Source: JBDTMC01 sp039934475
GTDB taxonomy: Bacteria > Acidobacteriota > Terriglobia > Bryobacterales > Bryobacteraceae
Reading direction: 5' to 3'
Length of the DNA stretch: 5,170 nucleotides
NCBI GenBank assembly: GCA_039934475.1
Contig: JBDTMC010000538.1
Location: 1 to 5,170, forward strand
This document shows, piece after piece, positions 1 to 5,170 of this stretch. A program made the translations under genes and the position numbers. Numbering within the stretch: the stretch's first letter is position 1; each line of letters opens with the position of its first letter. The notes beneath the pieces are model-generated. The model saw nothing but the letters and a program-made list of their open reading frames with translations. It did not search any database and was not told where the DNA came from.

Positions 1-46
1 GGTAGGTCGAGCATAGCGGGCGAAAGGTAGGTCATGGGTGGCGAAA
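1..46. repeat. Imperfect tandem repeat, two copies
   Basis: Copy one (1-25) and copy two (26-46) both begin GGTAGGTC and end GCGAAA. They align with a 4-bp length difference and three mismatches in the remaining 13-bp part. On the minus strand each copy carries an ATG at its centre (14-12 and 35-33). The function is unknown and further copies may lie beyond the left edge. The rest of 1-106 shows no recognisable gene. Confidence 0.5.
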
Positions 47-92
47 CGTTGACCATTGTACCGCCGATCTGAGCCGGCGGAAGATCTAATTA

Positions 93-118
93 GAAAAATA
101 AGAGGCCTAGGCCGGCTT
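93..118 (-). terminator. Weak candidate intrinsic terminator of the CDF gene
   Basis: Read on the minus strand, AAG-CC-GGC-CTAG-GCC-T-CTT (118 to 100) can form a short 6-bp stem with an internal loop, followed directly by the U-rich run ATTTTTC (99 to 93). The CDF stop codon TAG (109-107) sits in the loop. The stem is short and interrupted, so termination strength is doubtful, but it is the only stem followed by a T-run near this gene end. Confidence 0.3.
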
Positions 119-1048
119 ACCCGTATAGTGCGGCCGTCCGTGAATCTCGGAATGGTCTTCCAACGACTCCAAATGCGTCACCACTTCCGCTTGGGGGTCA
201 ATGGATTCCTTCAATTTGTCTTCCAGCAGCGTCGCGGTCCGATGCGCATCACCCAGCGGTACCGAGAACGGAAAGAGGAGGTGAACTTCCACAATCAATC
301 TCTGGCCAGTACTCCGAAAGCGAAGTCCGTGGTACTGGACACCCGCATCTGCGCACAACTTATCCAGCCGCTCGCGAATTTGCTTTCCCACGACCGGATC
401 GGAATAGTCGAGCAGGCCGCGAATCGAACGAGCAATCAAGTGGCCGCCGGACCAAAGGATATTCAGTGCCACTGCAATCGCGCACAGTGGATCAAAGGGT
501 TTCCAGCCAGTCCAGATAACAAGACCTAAGCCGGCAACAACGCCAAAGCTCGTCCAACTGTCAGTGAGTACGTGCTTTCCGTTCGCTTCCAGGATAAGAG
601 ACTTTGTCTTGCGCCCAACACGGAGCAGGTAGAAGCCCAATGCCGCATTGAGAACAGAAGCCGCCAGAACGATGAGGGTGCCCCATCCAAGGTTGTCGAA
701 CTGCAATCCACGAAGCCATTTGTCGACAGCGGCAGCGAAGATTGCGATTGCTGCCAACACGATCATGGCGCCTTCGAATCCCGCGGAGAAGAAGGCGATG
801 CGCTCATATCCGTAAAGAAAGGTGTTCTTGGCGGGGCGCAGACTCAACCACATGCTGAACGCGGCAAACGTTACCGCAACCACGTGAATCACGGATTCGG
901 CGGCATCGGAGAGAATGGCGGCGGAACCTGTCATCACATACGCTGCGCTCTTACCCACAAGCATGATGAGGCCGAAGAAAAGGGAGAGGCGTATCGCAAA
1001 CTGCGCCTGCCGTACTTCGGCTGGGCCGTACGGGGGCTGGCTATCCAT
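107..1048 (-). CDS. Cation diffusion facilitator (CDF) family metal transporter
   Basis: Inner-membrane divalent-cation/proton antiporter of the CDF family, expected to export metal such as zinc, iron or manganese; the actual metal cannot be read from sequence. At 313 residues it has normal family length. Six hydrophobic segments lie near residues 17-39, 43-66, 82-106, 120-141, 160-181 and 184-206, followed by a cytoplasmic ferredoxin-like domain (about 210-295). The TM5 half of transport site A is canonical: H159 and D163 in HVLTD. The TM2 half reads SDAAESVIHV, so E51 and H55 occupy the positions of D45 and D49 of E. coli YiiP, an unusual pair. C-terminal candidate ligands are H240, H246, H269, H292 and E294, at places matching YiiP's cytoplasmic zinc sites. 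The tail (299-307) adds three histidines. The ATG at 1048 is the only reasonable start: an in-frame TAG lies 9 nt upstream and the next Met is inside TM1. No Shine-Dalgarno sequence is visible. The gene is divergent from the exported Asp-box gene. Family call is firm; substrate is open. Confidence 0.95.
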   Translation of the reverse strand: MDSQPPYGPAEVRQAQFAIRLSLFFGLIMLVGKSAAYVMTGSAAILSDAAESVIHVVAVTFAAFSMWLSLRPAKNTFLYGYERIAFFSAGFEGAMIVLAAIAIFAAAVDKWLRGLQFDNLGWGTLIVLAASVLNAALGFYLLRVGRKTKSLILEANGKHVLTDSWTSFGVVAGLGLVIWTGWKPFDPLCAIAVALNILWSGGHLIARSIRGLLDYSDPVVGKQIRERLDKLCADAGVQYHGLRFRSTGQRLIVEVHLLFPFSVPLGDAHRTATLLEDKLKESIDPQAEVVTHLESLEDHSEIHGRPHYTGKPA

Positions 1049-1053
1049 GCCTG

Positions 1054-1059
1054 TATTCT
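1054..1059 (+). promoter_or_regulatory. Candidate -10 box for the exported Asp-box gene (leaderless)
   Basis: TATTCT ends 6 nt before the ATG at 1066, so transcription starting about 7 nt downstream of the hexamer would begin at the A of the start codon. No Shine-Dalgarno sequence is present between the hexamer and the ATG, and no convincing -35 box lies 16-18 bp upstream (that region is G-rich coding sequence of the CDF gene). The promoter call is an inference from geometry. Confidence 0.45.
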
Positions 1060-1060
1060 A
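1055..1060 (-). promoter_or_regulatory. Candidate -10 box for the CDF gene (leaderless)
   Basis: On the minus strand the hexamer TAGAAT (five of six matches to TATAAT) ends 6 nt before the ATG at 1048. It overlaps the opposite-strand candidate TATTCT by five bases. The spacer (acaggc) has only a weak CAGG and the ATG has no proper ribosome binding site. No recognisable -35 was found 16-18 bp upstream on the minus strand. Confidence 0.5.
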
Positions 1061-1065
1061 GTCCT

Positions 1066-4000
1066 ATGGTCAGAGCCCTGATTTCTCTCACGTTGCCCGC
1101 GGCGCTGTTGCTTTCAGCCACTGAACCGCCAAAACCGAAATCGGCAATGGAGAAGTTGGAATGGCGCATGATTGGCCCGTATCGCGGCGGGCGTGTGACT
1201 GCAGTCGCGGGAGTCGCAGCGCAACCACAGGTTTACTATTTCGGCGCCACCGGTGGCGGTGTCTTCAAGACTACGGACGGCGGCTTCACGTGGATCCCGA
1301 TCACCGATGGACAGGTCACAACAGGATCCGTCGGGGCCATCGGCGTCGCGGAATCGGATCCAAACGTGCTCTACCTCGGTATGGGAGAATCACCGGTCCG
1401 CGGAAATGTTTCACACGGCGATGGTGTCTACAAATCTACTGACGCCGGTAAGACGTGGAAGAAGACAGGACTCGAAGACACACGTCATATCGGCCGTGTG
1501 CGCGTTCATCCGAAGAATGCGGATCTGGTCTATGTCGCGGCTCTCGGCCATCTCTTCGGACCCAATGAACAGCGCGGTATCTTTCGTTCCAAAGATGGCG
1601 GAAAGACCTGGGAGAAGATCCTTTATCGCGATGACAAGACCGGCGCCATCGACCTCGCCCTTAATCCCGGTAACCCACGCATTCTCTATGCAGCGTTCTG
1701 GCAAGTGAAGCGCACGCCATATAGCCTTGAGAGCGGCGGGCCGGGGAGTGGACTCTTTCAATCGATGGACGGCGGCGACACGTGGAAGGAGATCACGCGG
1801 AATGAGGGCTTGCCTAAGGGCATCATCGGAAAAATCGGAGTGACGGTATCGGCGGCAAACCCGGAGCGCGTGTGGGCCATGGTGGAAGCCGAAGACGGAG
1901 GCTTATTTCGTTCCGACGATGGAGGCGCCAAGTGGACGCGCGTCAATGAGGATCGCAATTTACGCCAGCGCGCCTGGTATTACTCGCACATCTTCGCAGA
2001 CCCAGTGAAGGCCAATACCGTCTATGTACTCAACGTCGAGTTTCACCGCTCCGATGATGGGGGGAAGACGTTCACTACGATGGGAACGCCGCATGGGGAC
2101 AATCACGATCTGTGGATTGCGCCTGACAGCTCAGACCGCATGATCGGCGGCGATGATGGCGGCGCGCATGTATCTACAAACGGCGGCCACAGTTGGACGG
2201 AACAGAAGCAGCCGACGGCGCAGTTCTACCGTGTCGCACTCGATCACGACTTTCCTTATAACGTGTATGGTGCGCAGCAGGACAACACCACCGTTCGCAT
2301 TGCTTCGAGAACCACGGGATTTGGCATTACCGATCGCGACTGGTGGCCTGTGGCCGGATGCGAGAGCGGCTGGATTGCTCCGTCACCGAAGGATTCGAAC
2401 ATCGTGTACGCAGGCTGCTATGGTGGCGTGATCGGTCGTTATGACCGCCGCACACGACAGGAGCGCGACATTTCTGTCTATCCGGACAACTCCATCGGTT
2501 ACGGTGCGGAGAGCCTGAAGTACCGCTTTCAATGGAACTTCCCCATCGTCTTCTCTGCGCACAATCCCGACTTGCTCTACGCCGCCGCCAATGTCCTCTT
2601 TCAAACCACGAACGAGGGGCAGAGTTGGACAGCGGTTTCGCCCGATCTGACACGCAATGACAAATCGAAGATGGGTCCGTCCGGGGGACCCATCACGAAA
2701 GACAACACCAGCATCGAGTACTACGGCACCATCTTCACCGTGGCCGAATCGCCGCTGACCAAAGGGTTATTGTGGACTGGGTCAGACGATGGTCTGGTAC
2801 ACATAACTCGCGATGGCGGAAAGAACTGGGACAATGTCACGCCGAAAGACATGCCGGAGTGGATTCAGATCAACTCCATTGAACCGTCTCCTTTTGATGC
2901 CGGCACGGCTTATGTAGCTGCCACCATGTACAAGTCGGATGACTTCCGGCCTTACCTTTATAAGACCGCTGACTATGGCCGTACATGGAAGAAGATCGTG
3001 CAGGGCATTCCCGAAACGGCATTTGCACGCGTCATCCGTGAAGACCCCAACCGCCGCGGCCTTCTGTATGCAGGAACAGAAACCGGCATCTACGTTTCCT
3101 TCGACGATGGCGATCACTGGCAGTCCCTGCAACTGAACATGCCTGTAGTGCCCATTACCGATCTCGCCATTCACAAAGAGCAGAAGGATCTGGTGGCCGC
3201 GACACAAGGGCGATCGTTCTACATCCTCGATGACCTGGCGGTGCTTCACCAGACGAACGACACGGTGAACAAGGCGGACATGCACTTGTTCCAGCCGGAA
3301 GACGCGTACCGCATGGATGGCGGCTCACCCACCCGTCCCGGTGCGACGATCGGCCAGAATCCACCTTCGGGCACAGTCGTCTATTACACATTGTCGAAGA
3401 AGCCTGAGGCGAAACAGGAACTGACGCTTGAGTTTCTGGATTCCGAGGGCAAGCTGATTCGCCGGTTCACGCACGCCAAGGAAGAGAAGCCGGGTGAGAG
3501 CAAGCCGGAAGACGCCGGCGACGCGACGCTGAAACCTGAGGAAGGCGCTAACCGCTTTGTGTGGGACCTGCGGTATCCCGACGCTGTGAAGGTGCCGGGC
3601 ATGATTCTATGGGGTGGCAACACGAACGGACCGCTTGTCGTTCCCGGGGCATATCAGGTGCGCCTGACGCTGGCCGGCAAGAGTCTCACGCAGAAGTTCG
3701 AAGTGAAGAAGGACCCACGCGTGGCGGCGACAGAAGAGGACTTCCGCAAACAGCAAGCGCTGCTGCTCCAGTTGCGCGACAAGTTCAGCCAGACGAGCGA
3801 AGCCATTAAACGGATCCGGGAAGTGCGCACGCAACTCGACGCGTTCGCCAAACGCGACGATGCCAAAGAGGTTGCCGAGGCCGCCACTGCCCTATCGAAG
3901 AAGCTGACTGGGGTTGAAGAAGAACTGTACCAAACGAAAAACCAGAGTTCGCAGGATCCACTCAACTTTCCCATCAAGCTGAACAACAAACTGGCCGCGC

Positions 4001-4176
4001 TGGCGAGCACAGTGGCCAGTGCCGATGCCGCGCCGACCGCGCAAGCCTACGTAGTCCAGGAAGAGATCACGACACTGATCAACGCCCAACTCGCCGCTCT
4101 GGAAGGTTTGCTGAAGAAAGATCTGCCGGCATTCAACAAGCTGGCGCGCGACAAGAGCGTGCCTGCCGTGAAGTAG
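1066..4176 (+). CDS. Exported BNR/Asp-box (sortilin/VPS10-like) beta-propeller protein
   Basis: A 1036-residue protein of the family usually labelled WD40/YVTN/BNR-like repeat protein, sortilin-like or 'glycosyl hydrolase'. Residues 1-18 form a short Sec signal peptide (MVR, then a Leu/Ala-rich core ending LLLSA), so it should be exported. Residues 30-730 form the propeller region with eleven Asp-box motifs (SxDxGxTW type); the opening block EWRMIGPYRGGR (32-43) and GDNHDLW (344-350) are typical of the family. Residues about 765-880 look like an Ig/FlgD-like beta sandwich (FVWDLRYP at 831-838, PGAYQVRLTLAG at 860-871). Residues about 885-1030 are alpha-helical, probably coiled coil. Two cysteines (C432, C451) could form a disulfide. 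I see no catalytic motif supporting glycosidase activity; a binding or scaffold role at the envelope is inference, though some Asp-box proteins are sialidases or xyloglucanases. The ATG at 1066 is chosen because it begins the signal peptide; it lacks a Shine-Dalgarno sequence. The gene converges on the acetyltransferase gene with a 3-bp gap. Confidence 0.93.
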   Translation: MVRALISLTLPAALLLSATEPPKPKSAMEKLEWRMIGPYRGGRVTAVAGVAAQPQVYYFGATGGGVFKTTDGGFTWIPITDGQVTTGSVGAIGVAESDPNVLYLGMGESPVRGNVSHGDGVYKSTDAGKTWKKTGLEDTRHIGRVRVHPKNADLVYVAALGHLFGPNEQRGIFRSKDGGKTWEKILYRDDKTGAIDLALNPGNPRILYAAFWQVKRTPYSLESGGPGSGLFQSMDGGDTWKEITRNEGLPKGIIGKIGVTVSAANPERVWAMVEAEDGGLFRSDDGGAKWTRVNEDRNLRQRAWYYSHIFADPVKANTVYVLNVEFHRSDDGGKTFTTMGTPHGDNHDLWIAPDSSDRMIGGDDGGAHVSTNGGHSWTEQKQPTAQFYRVALDHDFPYNVYGAQQDNTTVRIASRTTGFGITDRDWWPVAGCESGWIAPSPKDSNIVYAGCYGGVIGRYDRRTRQERDISVYPDNSIGYGAESLKYRFQWNFPIVFSAHNPDLLYAAANVLFQTTNEGQSWTAVSPDLTRNDKSKMGPSGGPITKDNTSIEYYGTIFTVAESPLTKGLLWTGSDDGLVHITRDGGKNWDNVTPKDMPEWIQINSIEPSPFDAGTAYVAATMYKSDDFRPYLYKTADYGRTWKKIVQGIPETAFARVIREDPNRRGLLYAGTETGIYVSFDDGDHWQSLQLNMPVVPITDLAIHKEQKDLVAATQGRSFYILDDLAVLHQTNDTVNKADMHLFQPEDAYRMDGGSPTRPGATIGQNPPSGTVVYYTLSKKPEAKQELTLEFLDSEGKLIRRFTHAKEEKPGESKPEDAGDATLKPEEGANRFVWDLRYPDAVKVPGMILWGGNTNGPLVVPGAYQVRLTLAGKSLTQKFEVKKDPRVAATEEDFRKQQALLLQLRDKFSQTSEAIKRIREVRTQLDAFAKRDDAKEVAEAATALSKKLTGVEEELYQTKNQSSQDPLNFPIKLNNKLAALASTVASADAAPTAQAYVVQEEITTLINAQLAALEGLLKKDLPAFNKLARDKSVPAVK
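1270..3120 (+). repeat. Eleven Asp-box (BNR) protein repeats
   Basis: Asp-box motifs in the encoded protein begin at residues 69 (TTDGGFTW), 124 (STDAGKTW), 175 (SKDGGKTW), 233 (SMDGGDTW), 283 (SDDGGAKW), 329 (SDDGGKTF), 370 (STNGGHSW), 514 (TTNEGQSW), 581 (TRDGGKNW), 634 (TADYGRTW) and 678 (SFDDGDHW). The first seven are spaced 41-58 residues apart, the usual length of one propeller blade. A 144-residue interval separates the seventh and eighth, after which spacing is 44-67. In known structures this motif sits in the turn between the third and fourth strand of a blade and is structural, not catalytic. The later copies are more degenerate than the early ones. Confidence 0.9.
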
Positions 4177-4204
4177 GGCTCAGGTAAGTGGCTTCAGCAG
4201 GCAC
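4159..4204. terminator. Hairpin spanning both convergent stop codons
   Basis: GTGCCTGC (4159-4166) is the perfect complement of GCAGGCAC (4197-4204), and, after a 2-nt CG bulge on the left arm, TGAAG (4169-4173) pairs with CTTCA (4192-4196). The result is a 13-bp bulged stem with an 18-nt loop (4174-4191). The loop holds the TAG of the Asp-box gene (4174-4176) and the stop codon of the acetyltransferase (4180-4182). There is no T-run on either strand after the stem, so it is not a classical intrinsic terminator. It could act as a two-way 3'-end stabiliser or a pause site. Confidence 0.4.
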
Positions 4205-4620
4205 ACAATGCGATCGACAACCTGAAACCCAAGATGCTCGTGGGCCTGAATGCTGTCCGTGTTCGATGCTTCCGTATCGGAACCGATTTCGCTGTAGCCT
4301 GCCGACTTTGCCCAGCTCTGTGCGGCTTCCATGAGTGCTCGTCCGAGGCCGCTGCGACGATGATCCGGCACAACGAACCACCCTTCCACGAAAGGAACGG
4401 GAGAGTTCGCGGCGCCCTCGGCATACTCTCGTAAGCGAAGCTCAAGAAACCCGGTGATGACGCCCTCAGCGTCCTCAGCGAGGAAGACGCGCCAATCCGC
4501 ATCGGCAAGCTGTTCTTCAATCTCCAATTGGTGGACGTCAGCGGGCCCCGGCCAGAGTTGCGCGCGCAGCTCTGAATAGTCGGTGCCGCCACTGCCCGCA
4601 GTTAACATACGGATGGTCAT
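4180..4620 (-). CDS. GNAT acetyltransferase, aminoglycoside 6'-N-acetyltransferase (AAC(6')) type
   Basis: A 146-residue cytoplasmic single-domain GNAT protein that should transfer an acetyl group from acetyl-CoA to an amine. The acetyl-CoA loop is RRSGLG (88-93, RxxGxG). Several blocks match, from memory, the chromosomal AAC(6')-Ic/-Ig/-Iz group: ELRAQLWP near the N-terminus (17-24), NSPVPFVEGWFVVP (72-85, versus SPVAFLEGI in the group), WAKSAGYSEIGSD (103-115), and HEHLGFQVVDRIVCLLK (127-143). Length also fits that group. Aminoglycoside 6'-N-acetylation is therefore the best guess, but many environmental relatives are untested and may use other amines. The ATG at 4620 is preferred; a second in-frame ATG is 12 nt downstream. 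A GGAG lies 15 nt before the ATG, too far for an ordinary ribosome binding site. The stop codon of the upstream ribA gene is 9 nt away, so co-transcription is possible, but a -10-like hexamer overlapping that stop may give the gene its own promoter. Confidence 0.9.
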   Translation of the reverse strand: MTIRMLTAGSGGTDYSELRAQLWPGPADVHQLEIEEQLADADWRVFLAEDAEGVITGFLELRLREYAEGAANSPVPFVEGWFVVPDHRRSGLGRALMEAAQSWAKSAGYSEIGSDTEASNTDSIQAHEHLGFQVVDRIVCLLKPLT

Positions 4621-4626
4621 GGGACG

Positions 4627-4632
4627 AAGTTA
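4627..4632 (-). promoter_or_regulatory. Candidate -10 box for the acetyltransferase gene (leaderless), overlapping the ribA stop
   Basis: On the minus strand TAACTT, whose first three bases are the ribA stop codon, ends 6 nt before the acetyltransferase ATG at 4620. This is the same TANNNT-6 nt-ATG layout seen at the other two starts. A -35 was not convincing: TTGGTC occurs, but with only a 14-bp spacer. If real, the gene can be transcribed independently of ribA. Confidence 0.35.
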
Positions 4633-5170
4633 GAACTCCAGCAGATGACCAAACCGCTCCTGTTTGGTCCGCAAGTAAGCTTCCGTAGAATCGGTAGGCG
4701 GGACAATGCAGGGTACTCGTTCCGTGACGCTCACACCGGCGCTTTCCAGGGCTTGAATCTTCTCCGGGTTATTGGAAAGCAGCCGCACGCGCGTCACGCC
4801 GAAATAATGCAGAATGCCGCCCGGCAGCACGTAGCTGCGCAGGTCCGCTTCAAACCCCAGCTGTTCATTGGCCTCAATGGTGTCGGCGCCGGCGTCCTGC
4901 AATTCATAGGCGCGCAGCTTGTTCAGCAGTCCAATTCCGCGTCCCTCCTGGTGTTCATAAATCACCATGCCGCGTCCTTCGGCGACAATCGATTCCAACG
5001 CCATTTCCAGCTGCGAGCGGCAATCGCAGCGCAGGCTGTGAAACACGTCGCCGGTGAGGCACTGCGAATGGATTCGAACCAACGGCGGTTGCGGCGCGGC
5101 CATATCGCCCATCACAAGCACAACCGCTTCTTCCACCGTCTTCGCGTTGCGGCCCTCAAAGCCGTAGATC
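4630..5170 (-). CDS. ribA: GTP cyclohydrolase II (partial, N-terminus beyond right edge)
   Basis: Catalyses hydrolysis of GTP to 2,5-diamino-6-ribosylamino-4(3H)-pyrimidinone 5'-phosphate, formate and pyrophosphate, the first committed step of riboflavin synthesis, in the cytoplasm. The window holds 179 codons ending in TAA. Numbering from the first visible residue, zinc ligands are C37, C48 and C50 (pattern CLTGDVFHSLRCDC), matching C54, C65 and C67 of the E. coli enzyme. The GTP-binding block HQEGRGIGL and the catalytic positions Y88, D109 and R111 (E. coli Y105, D126, R128) are present, and the C-terminus YLRTKQERFGHLLEF is typical, so the enzyme should be active. A GTG at 5134-5136 could be mistaken for the start, but the frame stays open to the edge and the upstream residues IYGFEGRNAKT fit the conserved N-terminal strand. 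About 20 residues are missing if it is stand-alone RibA (E. coli 196 aa). A RibBA fusion with an upstream DHBP-synthase domain cannot be excluded. Confidence 0.95.
   Translation of the reverse strand, partial: IYGFEGRNAKTVEEAVVLVMGDMAAPQPPLVRIHSQCLTGDVFHSLRCDCRSQLEMALESIVAEGRGMVIYEHQEGRGIGLLNKLRAYELQDAGADTIEANEQLGFEADLRSYVLPGGILHYFGVTRVRLLSNNPEKIQALESAGVSVTERVPCIVPPTDSTEAYLRTKQERFGHLLEF

Noticed and set aside
56..529. Plus-strand open frame of 157 codons opposite the CDF gene
   Set aside because: It is in exact codon register with the CDF gene on the other strand, matches no family I recognise, and the CDF protein has clear conserved motifs. It is a shadow.
572..1081. Plus-strand open frame of 169 codons opposite the 5' part of the CDF gene, running into the divergent spacer
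   Set aside because: Again antisense to well-supported coding sequence, charged low-complexity translation with no domain features, and it overlaps the start of the real gene at 1066.
2782..3285. Minus-strand open frame of 167 codons inside the Asp-box gene
   Set aside because: It is in antisense register with the Asp-box gene, whose repeat motifs run through this interval; no recognisable protein features.
1066..4176. Annotation of the large protein as a glycosyl hydrolase
   Set aside because: Asp-boxes are structural and occur in non-enzymes; no catalytic acid/base pair could be identified from the sequence.
5134..5136. GTG as the start codon of ribA
   Set aside because: The frame stays open to the window edge and the upstream codons encode a conserved RibA N-terminal segment, so the gene is cut by the window and not started here.
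4180..5170. A riboflavin operon including the acetyltransferase
   Set aside because: The 9-nt gap allows co-transcription, but no other riboflavin gene is visible, the acetyltransferase has no known role in that pathway, and it may have its own promoter. No FMN riboswitch can be assessed because the ribA 5' end is outside the window.
1..5170. A previously undescribed defence, mobile or biosynthetic system
   Set aside because: No toxin-antitoxin pair, nuclease, reverse transcriptase, integrase, repeat array or biosynthetic core gene was found; the four genes have unrelated known families.

Overview
The window looks like an ordinary chromosomal stretch of a moderately GC-rich bacterium, most likely an Acidobacteriota member of the Solibacter/Bryobacter kind. 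That guess rests on the large secreted BNR/Asp-box protein, a family greatly expanded in that phylum, and on the style of the RibA and CDF sequences. It is recognition by eye, not a database result. I see no mobile element, CRISPR array, tRNA or rRNA.

Layout, left to right: (1) positions 1-106 are a short non-coding or gene-edge stretch with an imperfect tandem repeat, an AT-rich patch and small palindromes. (2) 107-1048, minus strand, encodes a cation diffusion facilitator (CDF) metal exporter. (3) Only 17 bp separate its start codon from that of the divergent plus-strand gene at 1066-4176, a 1036-residue exported protein with eleven Asp-box repeats, a C-terminal beta-sandwich-like segment and a helical tail. 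(4) That gene converges, with a 3-bp gap, on a minus-strand gene (4180-4620) for a GNAT acetyltransferase resembling aminoglycoside 6'-N-acetyltransferases. (5) Nine bases upstream of it ends a minus-strand ribA (GTP cyclohydrolase II, first enzyme of riboflavin synthesis), whose N-terminus lies beyond the right edge.

The genes do not form one obvious pathway: metal export, an exported propeller protein, a small acetyltransferase and riboflavin synthesis. The most interesting signal is in the start sites. None of the three visible start codons has a well-placed Shine-Dalgarno sequence. All three have a TANNNT hexamer ending exactly 6 nt before the ATG, which is the geometry of a -10 box for a leaderless mRNA. 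At the divergent pair, the two hexamers overlap on opposite strands in one 7-bp near-symmetric element, suggesting a single bidirectional promoter driving two leaderless transcripts. A 13-bp bulged hairpin spans both stop codons of the convergent pair. I found no convincing new multi-gene system.
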